Numbered from the stretch's first letter, positions 53,267 to 62,469 are shown. The stretch is DNA of 64,000 bases from Bacteroidales bacterium (GCA_017504965.1 JAFVQD010000006.1:186001-250000); one strand, 5' to 3'. Notes: generated by a model not told the origin, from the letters alone. Numbers and translations are program-made.

Positions 53267-55518
53267 TTATGAGGGCACTACTTTCCATATCTATCTTAAT
53301 CCTATCCCACATAGCATTGTTGGGTCAGGATAATGACACCACAACCTTAAAGGGCGGTATCCTCAAAGAGGCCGTAGTCTCTGCCCAAAGCATAATCAAG
53401 GAGACCTCCACCAGGACGACATTGACACCTCTGCAGATAAAGGTCAAGCCTGCGCTCTTCGGAGAAATGGATCCTCTGAAAGTGGTCCTGACTATGCCGG
53501 GGATCCAGAACAATGTAGAGGGTGATGTCGGTATCTCTGTCAGGGGTGGGGATGTGGACCAGACTCTGGTCTCCCTGGACGGTGTGGCAATCTACAATCC
53601 ATCCCATATGAAAGGTTTTGTCTCTGCATTCAACTCTGATGTGGTAAGCCAAATAGATATCTTCAAAAGTGCCTTCCCTGCCAAATATGGTTCCAGACTC
53701 TCAGGCGTCGTGGATGTGAAAACCAAAATAGGTGATATGCAAAAGTTTGGAGGAAGTCTGAACTTGGGGATGATGTCTTCAAAAATATTTCTGGAAGGTC
53801 CAATATTCAAAGGGAGAACATCTTTCACCTTTTCTGCCAGAAAATCTTATTTCGGACTTATAGTGGGAAACATCTATAAGAAGATTGTAAAAGGGAATGA
53901 TGACTTCTTTGAGCAGTTGAAACATACCGGATATTACGACGTCAATGCAGGTATCACCCAGCTGATAGGGGACAATCACAAGATAGATGTGAGATTTTAT
54001 CGGGGAGATGACAAGATATCGACTATCAATTATACGGATCATACATATAGTCTGGAAGTGGAAGATATCACCATCATACGGAATTCGGGCACATCTTCAG
54101 GAGAGAACTGGGGAAATATGGCTGGACTCATCAGATGGGACTACACCAAATCAAACAAAATAGATCTCTCCACCTATGCCTCATACTCCATCTTCAGACA
54201 CGCATACAGCAATAGGGAGACCAAGCAGACAGACAGTTTGTGTCCCTCCTTCAAAGACGGTCTTATAAGGACCATACAAGAGGAGAATCTACTGAAAAGG
54301 CAATCATACATCGAAGAGTTCGCTGTCGGGAGTGATGCCAGACTACATCTTCCTAAAGGGCACACCCTTTCATTTGGAATCAGGGGCTCCAAACAGATAC
54401 TTCTCCCCAAGATATTGGCATCAAATACAGTTACCCATATAGTACCGGACAAAGAGGACTCCATTCTCGTAAAAAACAACGACTTCGGTTCAGATTATGG
54501 AATAAACACATACTCGATATATGCTGAGGATGATTTTACCATAGGAAAGAAGTTGAATATTTCAGCCGGTATCAGATTTACAATATATGATCTGATGGAA
54601 AAATATCACTATATCCCTGAGCCAAGAATCAGATGTTCCTGGGTCATAACACCCAACTTCTCTCTAAAGGGTTCATACTCCCGAATGAGCCAGCCTATCC
54701 ACCTGCTCTCATCCTCAAATATCATTTCCCCATCCGATTTGTGGGTCCCGTCTACAGCAGAATTGCCACCTATGCTGTCCGACAACTTCGCTTTTGGCGG
54801 GTGGTATGAGAAACGTATGGATGATCTTTACCTTATGTTCTCTCTGGAAGGATATTATAAAACAATGGAGAACACACTTGATTACTACCAGAGTTACTCT
54901 CTTCTGAGCAGAATAGACTGGGAGGATGCTGTAGAAGTGGGACACGCCAAGAGTTATGGTATGGAAGTCTTTACCAATATCAGATACAAAACATTTGATG
55001 CCACTATTGCGTACACACTGAGTAAGACTCTGGAACAATATGAAACCATCAATTTCGGAGAGTGGTTCCCGTCTACCCAGGACTGCAGACACAATCTTTC
55101 AGTTCAGGTATCGTACATACCATTCGAGAACTTCACCGTGTCAGCAGCATTCTATTACAAAACCGGAAGAAGATACACCTTGTCAGACATAGTACTTCGT
55201 ACCCCATACCACCGTTTCTATTGGTACACAGACACATCTGCCGAGATGAATCACTACTGGATCCTCAGCAATGCCTATTCATACCTGGAAAAAAACGGGT
55301 ACAAGATGGAAGATTACCATCGCATGGACCTCTCTGTGAACTACAGATTTGAACATAAGAAAAGCTATAGTGATATAAATCTGTCGGTCTATAATGCATA
55401 TAACCGGATGAATCCTTACAAACTCTCATTCGAAACCGGTACGGATGGTAAAGTAACAGTAAAGAAACTGTGCGTATTCCCTATTATGCCATCAATAAAC
55501 TATATATTCACATTCTAA
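53263..55518 (+). CDS. TonB-dependent receptor
   Basis: 751-residue outer-membrane importer. Signal peptide (RALLSISILILSHIALLGQ), a short N-terminal stretch (KGGILKEAVVSAQS) instead of the carboxypeptidase-regulatory domain usual in SusC proteins, a plug domain (~65-165, PGIQNNVEGDVGISVRGGDV, VSLDGVAIYNPSHMKGF, YGSRLSGVVDVKT), and a 22-strand-type barrel ending in aromatic YIFTF. Translation is coupled to the DUF4249 gene by the ATGA overlap. The set resembles small substrate-uptake units rather than starch-type SusCD. Substrate unknown; base composition is lower in GC than the neighbouring housekeeping genes. Confidence 0.9.
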   Translation: MIMRALLSISILILSHIALLGQDNDTTTLKGGILKEAVVSAQSIIKETSTRTTLTPLQIKVKPALFGEMDPLKVVLTMPGIQNNVEGDVGISVRGGDVDQTLVSLDGVAIYNPSHMKGFVSAFNSDVVSQIDIFKSAFPAKYGSRLSGVVDVKTKIGDMQKFGGSLNLGMMSSKIFLEGPIFKGRTSFTFSARKSYFGLIVGNIYKKIVKGNDDFFEQLKHTGYYDVNAGITQLIGDNHKIDVRFYRGDDKISTINYTDHTYSLEVEDITIIRNSGTSSGENWGNMAGLIRWDYTKSNKIDLSTYASYSIFRHAYSNRETKQTDSLCPSFKDGLIRTIQEENLLKRQSYIEEFAVGSDARLHLPKGHTLSFGIRGSKQILLPKILASNTVTHIVPDKEDSILVKNNDFGSDYGINTYSIYAEDDFTIGKKLNISAGIRFTIYDLMEKYHYIPEPRIRCSWVITPNFSLKGSYSRMSQPIHLLSSSNIISPSDLWVPSTAELPPMLSDNFAFGGWYEKRMDDLYLMFSLEGYYKTMENTLDYYQSYSLLSRIDWEDAVEVGHAKSYGMEVFTNIRYKTFDATIAYTLSKTLEQYETINFGEWFPSTQDCRHNLSVQVSYIPFENFTVSAAFYYKTGRRYTLSDIVLRTPYHRFYWYTDTSAEMNHYWILSNAYSYLEKNGYKMEDYHRMDLSVNYRFEHKKSYSDINLSVYNAYNRMNPYKLSFETGTDGKVTVKKLCVFPIMPSINYIFTF

Positions 55519-55531
55519 CATTCCACAATTT

Positions 55532-56044
55532 ATGAAGAGAAATATTATACTTTTAGCGATATTACTCACATCAAGCATTACATTACAAGCACAAAAAAAA
55601 CACCTTTTTGAGATAGGTGCAGGTGCGGTGTTGCCACTCTCCATGATGTTTTATATGGGAGGACCTTCTTTCGGAGGTCCGGCGATTAACGCATACGGAG
55701 AATACAGATACGCTATTCAGGATCATATCCATCTTGGTGGCCAATTGGGCTATAAGGCCTACAGCAAGGAAAAAATCCCAATGCATATGATATCAGCCAA
55801 GGCCCATCTCACAGCCAACATCCTTCCACACAGGAAAGTCAATCCATATGCCGGACTGGGAATCGGATACGGCTTTTTCACAAATGGATCAAACCATTTC
55901 CTACTGGTCCCCAGAATAGGTATTCAGATAGGGAAACATCTCCGAATTGCTCTTGAATATGATATGGCATACGAGAACAAATCCGGTGATTACGACAGAG
56001 ACGATCATGTCCCACAATCGTTCAATGTAGCCTGGACATTTTAA
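55532..56044 (+). CDS. Small outer-membrane beta-barrel protein
   Basis: 170 residues with a signal peptide (MKRNIILLAILLTSSITLQA) and amphipathic beta strands with aromatic girdle residues (GEYRYAIQDHIHLGGQLGY, VNPYAGLGIGYGF, LRIALEYDMAYEN), ending SFNVAWTF with a terminal Phe. This fits an 8-stranded OmpA/OmpW-like or porin-family barrel. It lies 13 bases after the TonB receptor and is probably in the same operon; it converges on rhaD, overlapping its 3' end by four bases. Confidence 0.82.
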   Translation: MKRNIILLAILLTSSITLQAQKKHLFEIGAGAVLPLSMMFYMGGPSFGGPAINAYGEYRYAIQDHIHLGGQLGYKAYSKEKIPMHMISAKAHLTANILPHRKVNPYAGLGIGYGFFTNGSNHFLLVPRIGIQIGKHLRIALEYDMAYENKSGDYDRDDHVPQSFNVAWTF

Positions 56045-56757
56045 GCCCCTGCCGCCCGGGCACACACATATATCTGAGCAGCTTTATTCAGAGTATCGAT
56101 GACATCGAAACAAGTCACTACGTCGTCCCCTACGGCGAGGAGACCGTGTTTTTCCCATATCACCACATCGTGCTCCTTCAGCTGGGCAAGAGTGGCCTGG
56201 GCAAGCTCTACTGTTCCGGGCTCGAGATATGGGACCACCCCTACCCCCTTGGTCACCACTAGTCTGCACTCCGGAATCATACTCCAGAGCATCCGGGTGA
56301 GAGCCTTGGCATCAAGCCATTTATCAATATGGGTAAGGGCGATTAGTTCTGTAGGATGGGTATGGAGCACCACTTTCATATCACGTCCCATCTCTCGGAG
56401 GTAGTGGTGAATAAATAGGTGTGAGGCAAGCTCGGAGGTGGGTGGAATATTCTCTTTGTATACTATTTCGTACCCTCTGCCATCATCACAAATCCTTATC
56501 ACAGCCCCATTGCTCCACAAATCCCTGGCCACATCCCTCATCCTCTTCCCTGTACCAGTGACATAAAAAAGCTCACCGGCCAGCAGCTTCAGCTGAGCAG
56601 GGAGGGCTATTCTCCCCGACAGCGGCTCCGCATTGCGTAGCTCTTCACTGAGCGAAGCTGTGACATTTACCGATATATTTCCACCATTGTACTCGGCCCA
56701 ACCCTTCTCCCAAAGGTATCCGGCCACCTCTGATATTTTATCCAATTCCTTAAACAT
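56041..56757 (-). CDS. rhaD: Rhamnulose-1-phosphate aldolase (class II aldolase/adducin)
   Basis: 238-residue zinc-dependent aldolase. Motifs: AGYLWEKGWAEYNGGNISV (~residues 12-30), the zinc histidines in VLHTHPTELIALTH (~132-145) and EKHGLLAVGDDVVTCFD (~199) with conserved Glu. The best match is RhaD, which splits rhamnulose-1-phosphate to DHAP and L-lactaldehyde; the fuculose homologue is a less likely alternative. No rhaA, rhaB or regulator lies nearby. A TAAATTTG element lies four bases before the ATG, so the mRNA may be leaderless. Confidence 0.88.
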   Translation of the reverse strand: MFKELDKISEVAGYLWEKGWAEYNGGNISVNVTASLSEELRNAEPLSGRIALPAQLKLLAGELFYVTGTGKRMRDVARDLWSNGAVIRICDDGRGYEIVYKENIPPTSELASHLFIHHYLREMGRDMKVVLHTHPTELIALTHIDKWLDAKALTRMLWSMIPECRLVVTKGVGVVPYLEPGTVELAQATLAQLKEHDVVIWEKHGLLAVGDDVVTCFDVIDTLNKAAQIYVCARAAGA

Positions 56758-56761
56758 GCCA

Positions 56762-56769
56762 CAAATTTA
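56762..56769 (-). promoter_or_regulatory. -7 promoter element of rhaD, four bases before the ATG
   Basis: TAAATTTG on the minus strand leaves only four bases before the rhaD start, implying a leaderless mRNA. Confidence 0.5.
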
Positions 56770-56782
56770 AGTTTTTTTACTC

Positions 56783-56790
56783 TATCTTTG
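56783..56790 (+). promoter_or_regulatory. -7 promoter element of the GT-PHP gene, six bases before the ATG
   Basis: TATCTTTG leaves six bases before the ATG at 56797. Confidence 0.5.
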
Positions 56791-56796
56791 TACAGT

Positions 56797-59019
56797 ATGT
56801 CCAAAACAGCAGTCGTCATATTGAACTGGAACGGGAAGGATTTTCTGGAGAAATTCCTCCCCCCGTTGGTGCAGCGCACCCCTGAAGAACTGGGGAGCAT
56901 AATTGTCGCAGACAACGGTTCCACCGACGGCTCACTGGCATTGCTCGAAGAGCAGTATCCCACCATCCGCACCATCCGTCTGGACAAGAACTACGGCTTC
57001 ACCGGAGGGTACAACCGCGCTTTTGAGGCCATTGCGTCAGCACCTCAGAGCTACGGCACATTCGACTACTACCTCCTGCTGAACTCCGATGTAGAGGTGG
57101 CAGATGGGTGGCTCGAAGCACTCTCCACCTTTATGGAGAGCCATCCAGAGGCAGGAATCTGCTCACCGAAGGTATTGTCCTACGACCGCCCCGAATATTT
57201 CGAGCACGCAGGGGCCTGCGGCGGGATGATAGACAGATTCTACTTCCCTTATTGCCGTGGGCGGATCCTTTCGAAAGTGGAAAAGGACCAAGGACAATAC
57301 GACACCCCTGCAGAGGTATTCTGGGCATCCGGCACCTCGTTTATGATACGGGCAGAGCTGTGGCACCGCCTCGGGGGGCTCGACGAAAGTTTCTTCGCAC
57401 ATATGGAGGAGATAGACCTCTGCTGGAGGGCAAAACTCTCGGGGCAGCAGGTGTGGGTGGTCCCCTCAGCCAGAATATACCACGTCGGTGGCGGAACCCT
57501 TCCGAACAACTCCCCACGGAAACTCTACCTCAACTTCAGGAACAACCTTCTGATGATGGAGAAAAACCTCCCCGACTCTTCACGCAGCAGAATCATCTTC
57601 ACCAGGATGTGCATAGATGGAGCGGCCGCCATAGCATACCTCCTGATGGGGAAAGTGGAATATTTCCGTTCGGTAATCCGCGCACACCGCGACTTCAAGA
57701 GGATGCGCCGCAATATTGTCCGCACTCCGCAGACCGTCGCCGTCCCCCGCCCCAAAGGATCGGTATTCCTAATGAACAGAGGATTAAGAACAGTTTTGCG
57801 CGGGATCAAGGTATTCTTCGCACTGCTGGTCACTATACTCTGTATTTTCAGTATCTCGCCCATATACAGATGGGAGGAGCCGAGGCCTTTCTCCGGCGAT
57901 AAGATCTACAACCCCTACTCCGGGAGCGACTCCACCACAGTATGGAAGCGGGCTACATTCCACACCCACACAAAAGTGGACAAGGGGATCAATGAATGCC
58001 CTTACTATCCGGATGTAGTTTACGATGACTATATGGCCCTCGGATATGAGATAGTGGCCTTTACAAATCACAATGCCCTCACCCGGCACCCATACGATAA
58101 CCGGCTCGACCTGTACGGGTATGAGCACGGTTACAATCTGTTCAAGCTTCACAACAACATCTTCGGTGCTTCGAAAGTGCAGAGGTATGATATCCTCCTC
58201 CCCCTCTTCGACTCGCAGAAGCAGTTCAAAATGAACCTCGCCGCCAAGAGGGGCGATTTTATGGTCCTCAACCACCCTGACAGGACACTCGGCATCTCTG
58301 CCAGAACTATGGAGCGTCTCTCCGGATATAGACTTATCGAGGGTGACTCAGGCTTCCAGGAGAGGGATGGCGGAGAGGGGACACACCTGAAGCACTGGGA
58401 CGAAGCCTTATCAGCCGGACGCTACGCCCATAATGTCTTGTCCGACGACAACCACGACTCGAAGAATCCCGCAAGGATAGCCAGACGCAGCACCTGGATC
58501 AACACCCCCTCTGCCGAATATCCGGATGTGAAAGGGGCCCTGCTCCGAGGCAATTTCTACTCGATGAGGACCCCGCAGGGGATTCCGACAGATTCTCTGC
58601 CGCGCATCTCAAACATTGCCCTTGAGGGCGATACTATCGTTTTTGCCCTGACTGCCCCTGCCCGGAGGATAGAGATCATCTCGCAGGGAGGTGAGGTGAA
58701 GGGGACTCTCTCCGATTGTGCCCGAGGGCAATATATTATGCAGCCCGATGAGCCGTATATCCGCCTGGCAGCCCACTACCCTGACGGCACAGTCATCTAC
58801 ACCAATGCATTCGCACGCTACTCAGAGGGCGACTCTCCGTATGCACCCCTCCGCCCGGCTGTAAACTGGCCCCTCACCATTCTATTTAACCTCGGACTAT
58901 TGTTAAACATCATCCTCCTTGGTGCGCTGTGCAGGAAAAAAGCCTTGCCCCGGAAAAGGGACAAGGCTTTATATAGGTTTCAGACAAAGAGGTCTGTTAC
59001 TTTACAGGGGCATTCTTAA
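56797..59019 (+). CDS. Glycosyltransferase family 2 fused to membrane-anchored PHP domain protein
   Basis: 740 residues from the ATG at 56797 (an upstream in-frame TTG is unlikely). Residues ~1-310 are a complete GT2 glycosyltransferase: VVILNWNGKDFLEKFLPPLV, IVADNGSTDGSL, LLLNSDVEVADGWL (metal site) and GGLDESFFAHMEEIDLCWRA. After a basic link (RRNIVRTPQTVAVPRPKG) comes MNRGLRTVLRG at residue ~326 and a transmembrane helix (VFFALLVTILCIFSI, ~337-351), then a PHP-type metallo-domain (FHTHTKVDKG ~390, AFTNHNALTRHP, LNHPDRTLG, LSDDNHDSKN) and a second transmembrane helix (LTILFNLGLLLNIILLGAL, ~695-713). Two usually separate proteins seem joined. Its last codons contain the pepD terminator hairpin. 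Likely to make or edit an envelope glycan, inference only. Confidence 0.85.
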   Translation: MSKTAVVILNWNGKDFLEKFLPPLVQRTPEELGSIIVADNGSTDGSLALLEEQYPTIRTIRLDKNYGFTGGYNRAFEAIASAPQSYGTFDYYLLLNSDVEVADGWLEALSTFMESHPEAGICSPKVLSYDRPEYFEHAGACGGMIDRFYFPYCRGRILSKVEKDQGQYDTPAEVFWASGTSFMIRAELWHRLGGLDESFFAHMEEIDLCWRAKLSGQQVWVVPSARIYHVGGGTLPNNSPRKLYLNFRNNLLMMEKNLPDSSRSRIIFTRMCIDGAAAIAYLLMGKVEYFRSVIRAHRDFKRMRRNIVRTPQTVAVPRPKGSVFLMNRGLRTVLRGIKVFFALLVTILCIFSISPIYRWEEPRPFSGDKIYNPYSGSDSTTVWKRATFHTHTKVDKGINECPYYPDVVYDDYMALGYEIVAFTNHNALTRHPYDNRLDLYGYEHGYNLFKLHNNIFGASKVQRYDILLPLFDSQKQFKMNLAAKRGDFMVLNHPDRTLGISARTMERLSGYRLIEGDSGFQERDGGEGTHLKHWDEALSAGRYAHNVLSDDNHDSKNPARIARRSTWINTPSAEYPDVKGALLRGNFYSMRTPQGIPTDSLPRISNIALEGDTIVFALTAPARRIEIISQGGEVKGTLSDCARGQYIMQPDEPYIRLAAHYPDGTVIYTNAFARYSEGDSPYAPLRPAVNWPLTILFNLGLLLNIILLGALCRKKALPRKRDKALYRFQTKRSVTLQGHS
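58939..58970 (-). terminator. pepD terminator embedded in the GT-PHP coding end
   Basis: AAAGCCTTG/CAAGGCTTT plus an inner CCC/GGG, with one mismatch, followed on the minus strand by a run of T residues. It lies 26 bases beyond the pepD stop codon, inside the C-terminal codons of the convergent GT-PHP gene. Confidence 0.75.
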
Positions 59020-60451
59020 GAGCCTCTACAAGGAAGTTCCACCATTTCTCCACTGTAGGGATAAGTACTCTCTCTTCGGGTGAGTGAGGGGACATCAAAG
59101 TAGGTCCGCAAGAGATCATATCCCAGTGAGGATAGTTGTTGGAGATGATAGCACACTCAAGACCTGCGTGGATAGCTTTCACATCAGCCTCTACACCATA
59201 AAGATTCTTATAGGTCTCTTTCATAGTTTTGAGGATAGGTGACTCCATATTTGGCTGCCATCCTGAATAACCGCCGGTGAATACCACTTTGGCACCTGCA
59301 AGTTCGAAGACTGCACGGATAGCTTCACTCAAGTCGTGTTTAGCGGTGTCACAAGAACCTCTCATAAGTGTCCTCACGATGATTTTCCCTTTTTCAGATT
59401 TGACGATAGCCAAGTTGTTAGATGTATCCACAAGGTTATCCATTACCAGACTCATACGGTCTACACCTGAAGGACAAGCGTATACAGCCTGCATAACTTT
59501 AACTGCCACATCAGCAGGTACACATTTTTTCGCACCGGCGCTCTTGGTGAAGTATACCTCTACACCTGGATCGATAGGTTTGTACTCAGCTTTAACCTCA
59601 GCAGTAACTTTTGCCACGTGTTTTTTGGCTTTTGACACTTTACCTGCAGGGATAGCGATGCAAGCCACAGCCTCTCTTGGGATAGCGTTACGCATATTGC
59701 CACCCTCGATAGAGATAAGACGGCCGCCCATATCTCTCAGGATAGGTAGAAGAAGGCGGGCCATAATCTTGTTTGAGTTACCGCGTCCTTCGTTGATCTC
59801 CATACCAGAGTGACCACCTCTAAGACCTTTGACAGCCACTTCGAACTGAACAAGCTCTTTTGGAAGGGCCTCCTCTTTATATTTGAACTCTGCATTGGTG
59901 TCAAGACCACCGGCACAGCCTACATAAAGTTCACCCTCTGTCTCAGAGTCGAGGTTAATGAGGATATCACCTTTAAGAAGACCACCCTTAAGTGCTTTTG
60001 CACCAGTCATACCGGTCTCTTCATCGATGGTGAAAAGGGCCTCGATAGGGCCGTGAGCCAAGTCTGTAGACTCAAGAACAGCCATAGCTGCAGCACATCC
60101 AAGACCATTGTCTGCGCCAAGTGTAGTACCCTGAGCATATAGCCAGTCCCCTACCACCTTAGTCTCTACAGGGTCGTTGTCCCAGTCGTGAACTACATCG
60201 TTATTGTTTTGTGGAACCATATCCAAGTGAGCCTGGAAGATGATACCTGTGCGGTTCTCCATACCAGGGGTAGCAGGTTTGCGGATAATGATATTGCCAA
60301 CTTCGTCCTTGATAGTCTCAAGACCGAGGCTCTTACCCCATTCGTACATATATTCTACAGCCTTTTGCTCTCTCTTAGATGGACGAGGGATACGGGTCAG
60401 TGAGTAGAAGTGTTTCCAAACTCTTTTGGGTTCAAGATTTTCAATTGTCAT
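58997..60451 (-). CDS. pepD: Aminoacyl-histidine dipeptidase (peptidase D)
   Basis: 484-residue M20 family metallopeptidase, cytosolic, that hydrolyses Xaa-His and other dipeptides. Zinc-site motifs: FQAHLDMVPQ (~residue 77), LGADNGLGCA (~115), TIDEETGMTGAKAL (~146) and NLDSETEGELYVGC; the catalytic region continues through the dimerisation domain and ends HAGLECAIISNNYPHWDMIS and SPHSPEERVLI. Complete and normal in length. It is the last gene of the run lpxL-DUF4831-pepD and converges on the GT-PHP gene, overlapping its 3' end by 23 bases. Confidence 0.95.
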   Translation of the reverse strand: MTIENLEPKRVWKHFYSLTRIPRPSKREQKAVEYMYEWGKSLGLETIKDEVGNIIIRKPATPGMENRTGIIFQAHLDMVPQNNNDVVHDWDNDPVETKVVGDWLYAQGTTLGADNGLGCAAAMAVLESTDLAHGPIEALFTIDEETGMTGAKALKGGLLKGDILINLDSETEGELYVGCAGGLDTNAEFKYKEEALPKELVQFEVAVKGLRGGHSGMEINEGRGNSNKIMARLLLPILRDMGGRLISIEGGNMRNAIPREAVACIAIPAGKVSKAKKHVAKVTAEVKAEYKPIDPGVEVYFTKSAGAKKCVPADVAVKVMQAVYACPSGVDRMSLVMDNLVDTSNNLAIVKSEKGKIIVRTLMRGSCDTAKHDLSEAIRAVFELAGAKVVFTGGYSGWQPNMESPILKTMKETYKNLYGVEADVKAIHAGLECAIISNNYPHWDMISCGPTLMSPHSPEERVLIPTVEKWWNFLVEALKNAPVK

Positions 60452-60477
60452 AACTGTGTATGTATTAAGGTTTATAT

Positions 60478-61548
60478 TTATTTGATTATATATGCAGGCA
60501 ATTCCACTGTATCACCAAGCTGGTATACAGGGATTCTGGTCTGTAGCAAAAGCTCCTGACCGTCGATGATTTTAACTGTACAGATAGCGGGTACTCTATA
60601 GTAAATGACACCCATATTCGGCTTTTTGGTCTTTACATTAGAGAGGTCTTGTGAACTCACCGCCGGTGTAGAGACTATTTCCGGGGTTATCTCCAGTACG
60701 ATAGGTCTTCCTGATACATTGTCCGGCATTAGAAGTCCCTGTTTGTCAGATACTCTGAGGGCCACATACATCTGACGCTCATTCTCCTGTTTTGGTACCA
60801 CATCAAATCCCATTGTCTGGGTAGCTGTCTCCACTCTGCCGATAAACAGGCTCAGATAGTCCTGCTCGATACGGGTAATCTCATCCACAGCAGCCCCCAA
60901 TGCCTCTCCACTGAAGGTGGCATCGGTATCACCTGTGATTATCTGTACCCTCTGGCGACGGAGTTTGAAGATCTCATTGGCGATCTCCTGAGCCTTCTTC
61001 TCCAAGCTCTTCTCCACTACCTGACTCTGCTGGATAGCCACTTTGTCGTAACCACCCTGGGCATTCTTCACATTCTTGTATAGGGTGGTCTGAACAGAGG
61101 TAAAGGTCTGGGTAGCCTCTACTCCGGTCTTGGCGTGATTCTCTGCCAAAGATGGAAATCTCCAGTACTCTGAATCCCCCTTGTTCTGGTCTGAAAGGAC
61201 CACAAGACCCTGAGATGTCATTTTGAAGAAAGAGTCAGAAAGCCCCTTCGCTCCCATAAGATTGATTACGTGTCTCTCGGTCATATCTGCCTCCAGATAT
61301 GGGGTAAGCTTTACAGAAAGAAGGTGATATTTTTCCGATGGCTCCACCTCCACATCGAGTCCCAAATATTTCTTTGCGAATTTTGCATAAGGTCCGGGGG
61401 TGTATACCTCCCTTACAGCCTCCACTTCCAGGTGGATGGAGGTAGTGGGCAATGAATATACCAGTGAGCCACCCTCACTCTGGGCCTTCACTGGAAGCAT
61501 TGCCATTGCCAATACAGGCAAAATGATCAGTCGTGCTAATTTTTTCAT
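60478..61548 (-). CDS. DUF4831 exported protein
   Basis: 356 residues from the ATG at 61548, which begins a signal peptide (MKKLARLIILPVLAMAMLPV, cut after …KAQ). The mature protein matches the Bacteroidetes DUF4831 family: SLVYSLPTTSIHLEVEAVRE, YTPGPYAKFAKKYLGLDV, and the region RRQRVQIITGDTDATFSGEA near residue 190. No catalytic motif is seen; function unknown, probably periplasmic or surface. It starts five bases after the lpxL gene and is followed by pepD after 26 bases. Confidence 0.88.
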   Translation of the reverse strand: MKKLARLIILPVLAMAMLPVKAQSEGGSLVYSLPTTSIHLEVEAVREVYTPGPYAKFAKKYLGLDVEVEPSEKYHLLSVKLTPYLEADMTERHVINLMGAKGLSDSFFKMTSQGLVVLSDQNKGDSEYWRFPSLAENHAKTGVEATQTFTSVQTTLYKNVKNAQGGYDKVAIQQSQVVEKSLEKKAQEIANEIFKLRRQRVQIITGDTDATFSGEALGAAVDEITRIEQDYLSLFIGRVETATQTMGFDVVPKQENERQMYVALRVSDKQGLLMPDNVSGRPIVLEITPEIVSTPAVSSQDLSNVKTKKPNMGVIYYRVPAICTVKIIDGQELLLQTRIPVYQLGDTVELPAYIIK

Positions 61549-61553
61549 ATTCT

Positions 61554-62441
61554 CTATTTTAATTTTTTCCATCTTCTGTGGCTCCATAGCCAGTTCGACT
61601 TGTTGTTATTTATACTCTCTTCGAGCAGTCTTACATATTCGCGTGTCACAAAACCCTTTTCTGTCTTGGCTGCGTCATCACATATTTTCACATATTCCGA
61701 TCTGTACAACCCCCTCTTCACTTTATCCACTGAAAAGAACACCACAGGGAGAGACAATTTTCGGGCCAACTCTTCCACTCCATTAAAAACTCGGGTGGGC
61801 TGGTTCATAAACTCCATTGATAACCCTGCCCCCTTGTCGGGAAACTGGTCCGCTATGAAATAGTAGACACCACCTTCGTCTTTATTGCGAAGCAAATGCC
61901 TTACTATCTGATTTTTCTCCACCAGCACACAAGCATTGTGTTTGGTACGGATCCTGTTTATCACCATATCTGACACAGATCCGGACATCTTTTTATATAC
62001 ATAGTAGAAATGGTCGCTGTCCATCTTCAGTCCGTAATGGCTTTTGAGATCGGGCAGGGAAGTATAGAGCTCCCAATTGCATTGATGTCCCATCACCACC
62101 AAAACACTTCTCCCCTCACCATACACTTCATTAAGGGTGTCGCAACCTCCGAAATCGAGGAGCTTGGCCACCCTTTCCCGAGAGTGTCCAAATGCCCATA
62201 TTGTCTCCACAATGGTATCACAAAGCGAATGGTAAAATCCTCTGACCACAGCATCCAGCTCTTTATAGTCCATATCTGGGAAAGAGCGGGAAACATTAGT
62301 CATAACTACGGACAATCTGTATCTTATTACTTTGTAAAAAAGGAAATATATAAGATCCGACATAAAGTAATGCACCCTCAGCGGCAGCCACGAGAGAAGT
62401 GTAAAGAGCGCAATCACCAAACAGTACAAAATCTTATCCAT
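61554..62441 (-). CDS. lpxL: LpxL/HtrB-type lipid A acyltransferase
   Basis: 295 residues from the ATG at 62441 (an in-frame TTG lies two codons upstream). An N-terminal membrane segment (ILYCLVIALFTLLSWLPLRV) anchors it to the inner membrane; the acyltransferase core shows VMGHQCNWELYTSL (the H-x4-E type motif, ~residue 115) and FIADQFPDKGAGLSMEFM (~198). It transfers an acyl chain to lipid A or a related glycolipid. Complete in length. The DUF4831 gene starts five bases downstream. Confidence 0.9.
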   Translation of the reverse strand: MDKILYCLVIALFTLLSWLPLRVHYFMSDLIYFLFYKVIRYRLSVVMTNVSRSFPDMDYKELDAVVRGFYHSLCDTIVETIWAFGHSRERVAKLLDFGGCDTLNEVYGEGRSVLVVMGHQCNWELYTSLPDLKSHYGLKMDSDHFYYVYKKMSGSVSDMVINRIRTKHNACVLVEKNQIVRHLLRNKDEGGVYYFIADQFPDKGAGLSMEFMNQPTRVFNGVEELARKLSLPVVFFSVDKVKRGLYRSEYVKICDDAAKTEKGFVTREYVRLLEESINNNKSNWLWSHRRWKKLK

Positions 62442-62461
62442 CGTCAATATATCTCAACAAA

Positions 62462-62469
62462 CAAAGTTA
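62462..62469 (-). promoter_or_regulatory. -7 promoter element of lpxL-DUF4831-pepD
   Basis: TAACTTTG on the minus strand, 20 bases before the lpxL ATG. Confidence 0.45.

Noticed and set aside
57108-57902. Alternative-frame ORF (264 codons) inside the GT-PHP gene
   Set aside because: Arginine- and proline-rich composition typical of an off-frame read of GC-rich coding DNA; the GT2 motifs are in the annotated frame.
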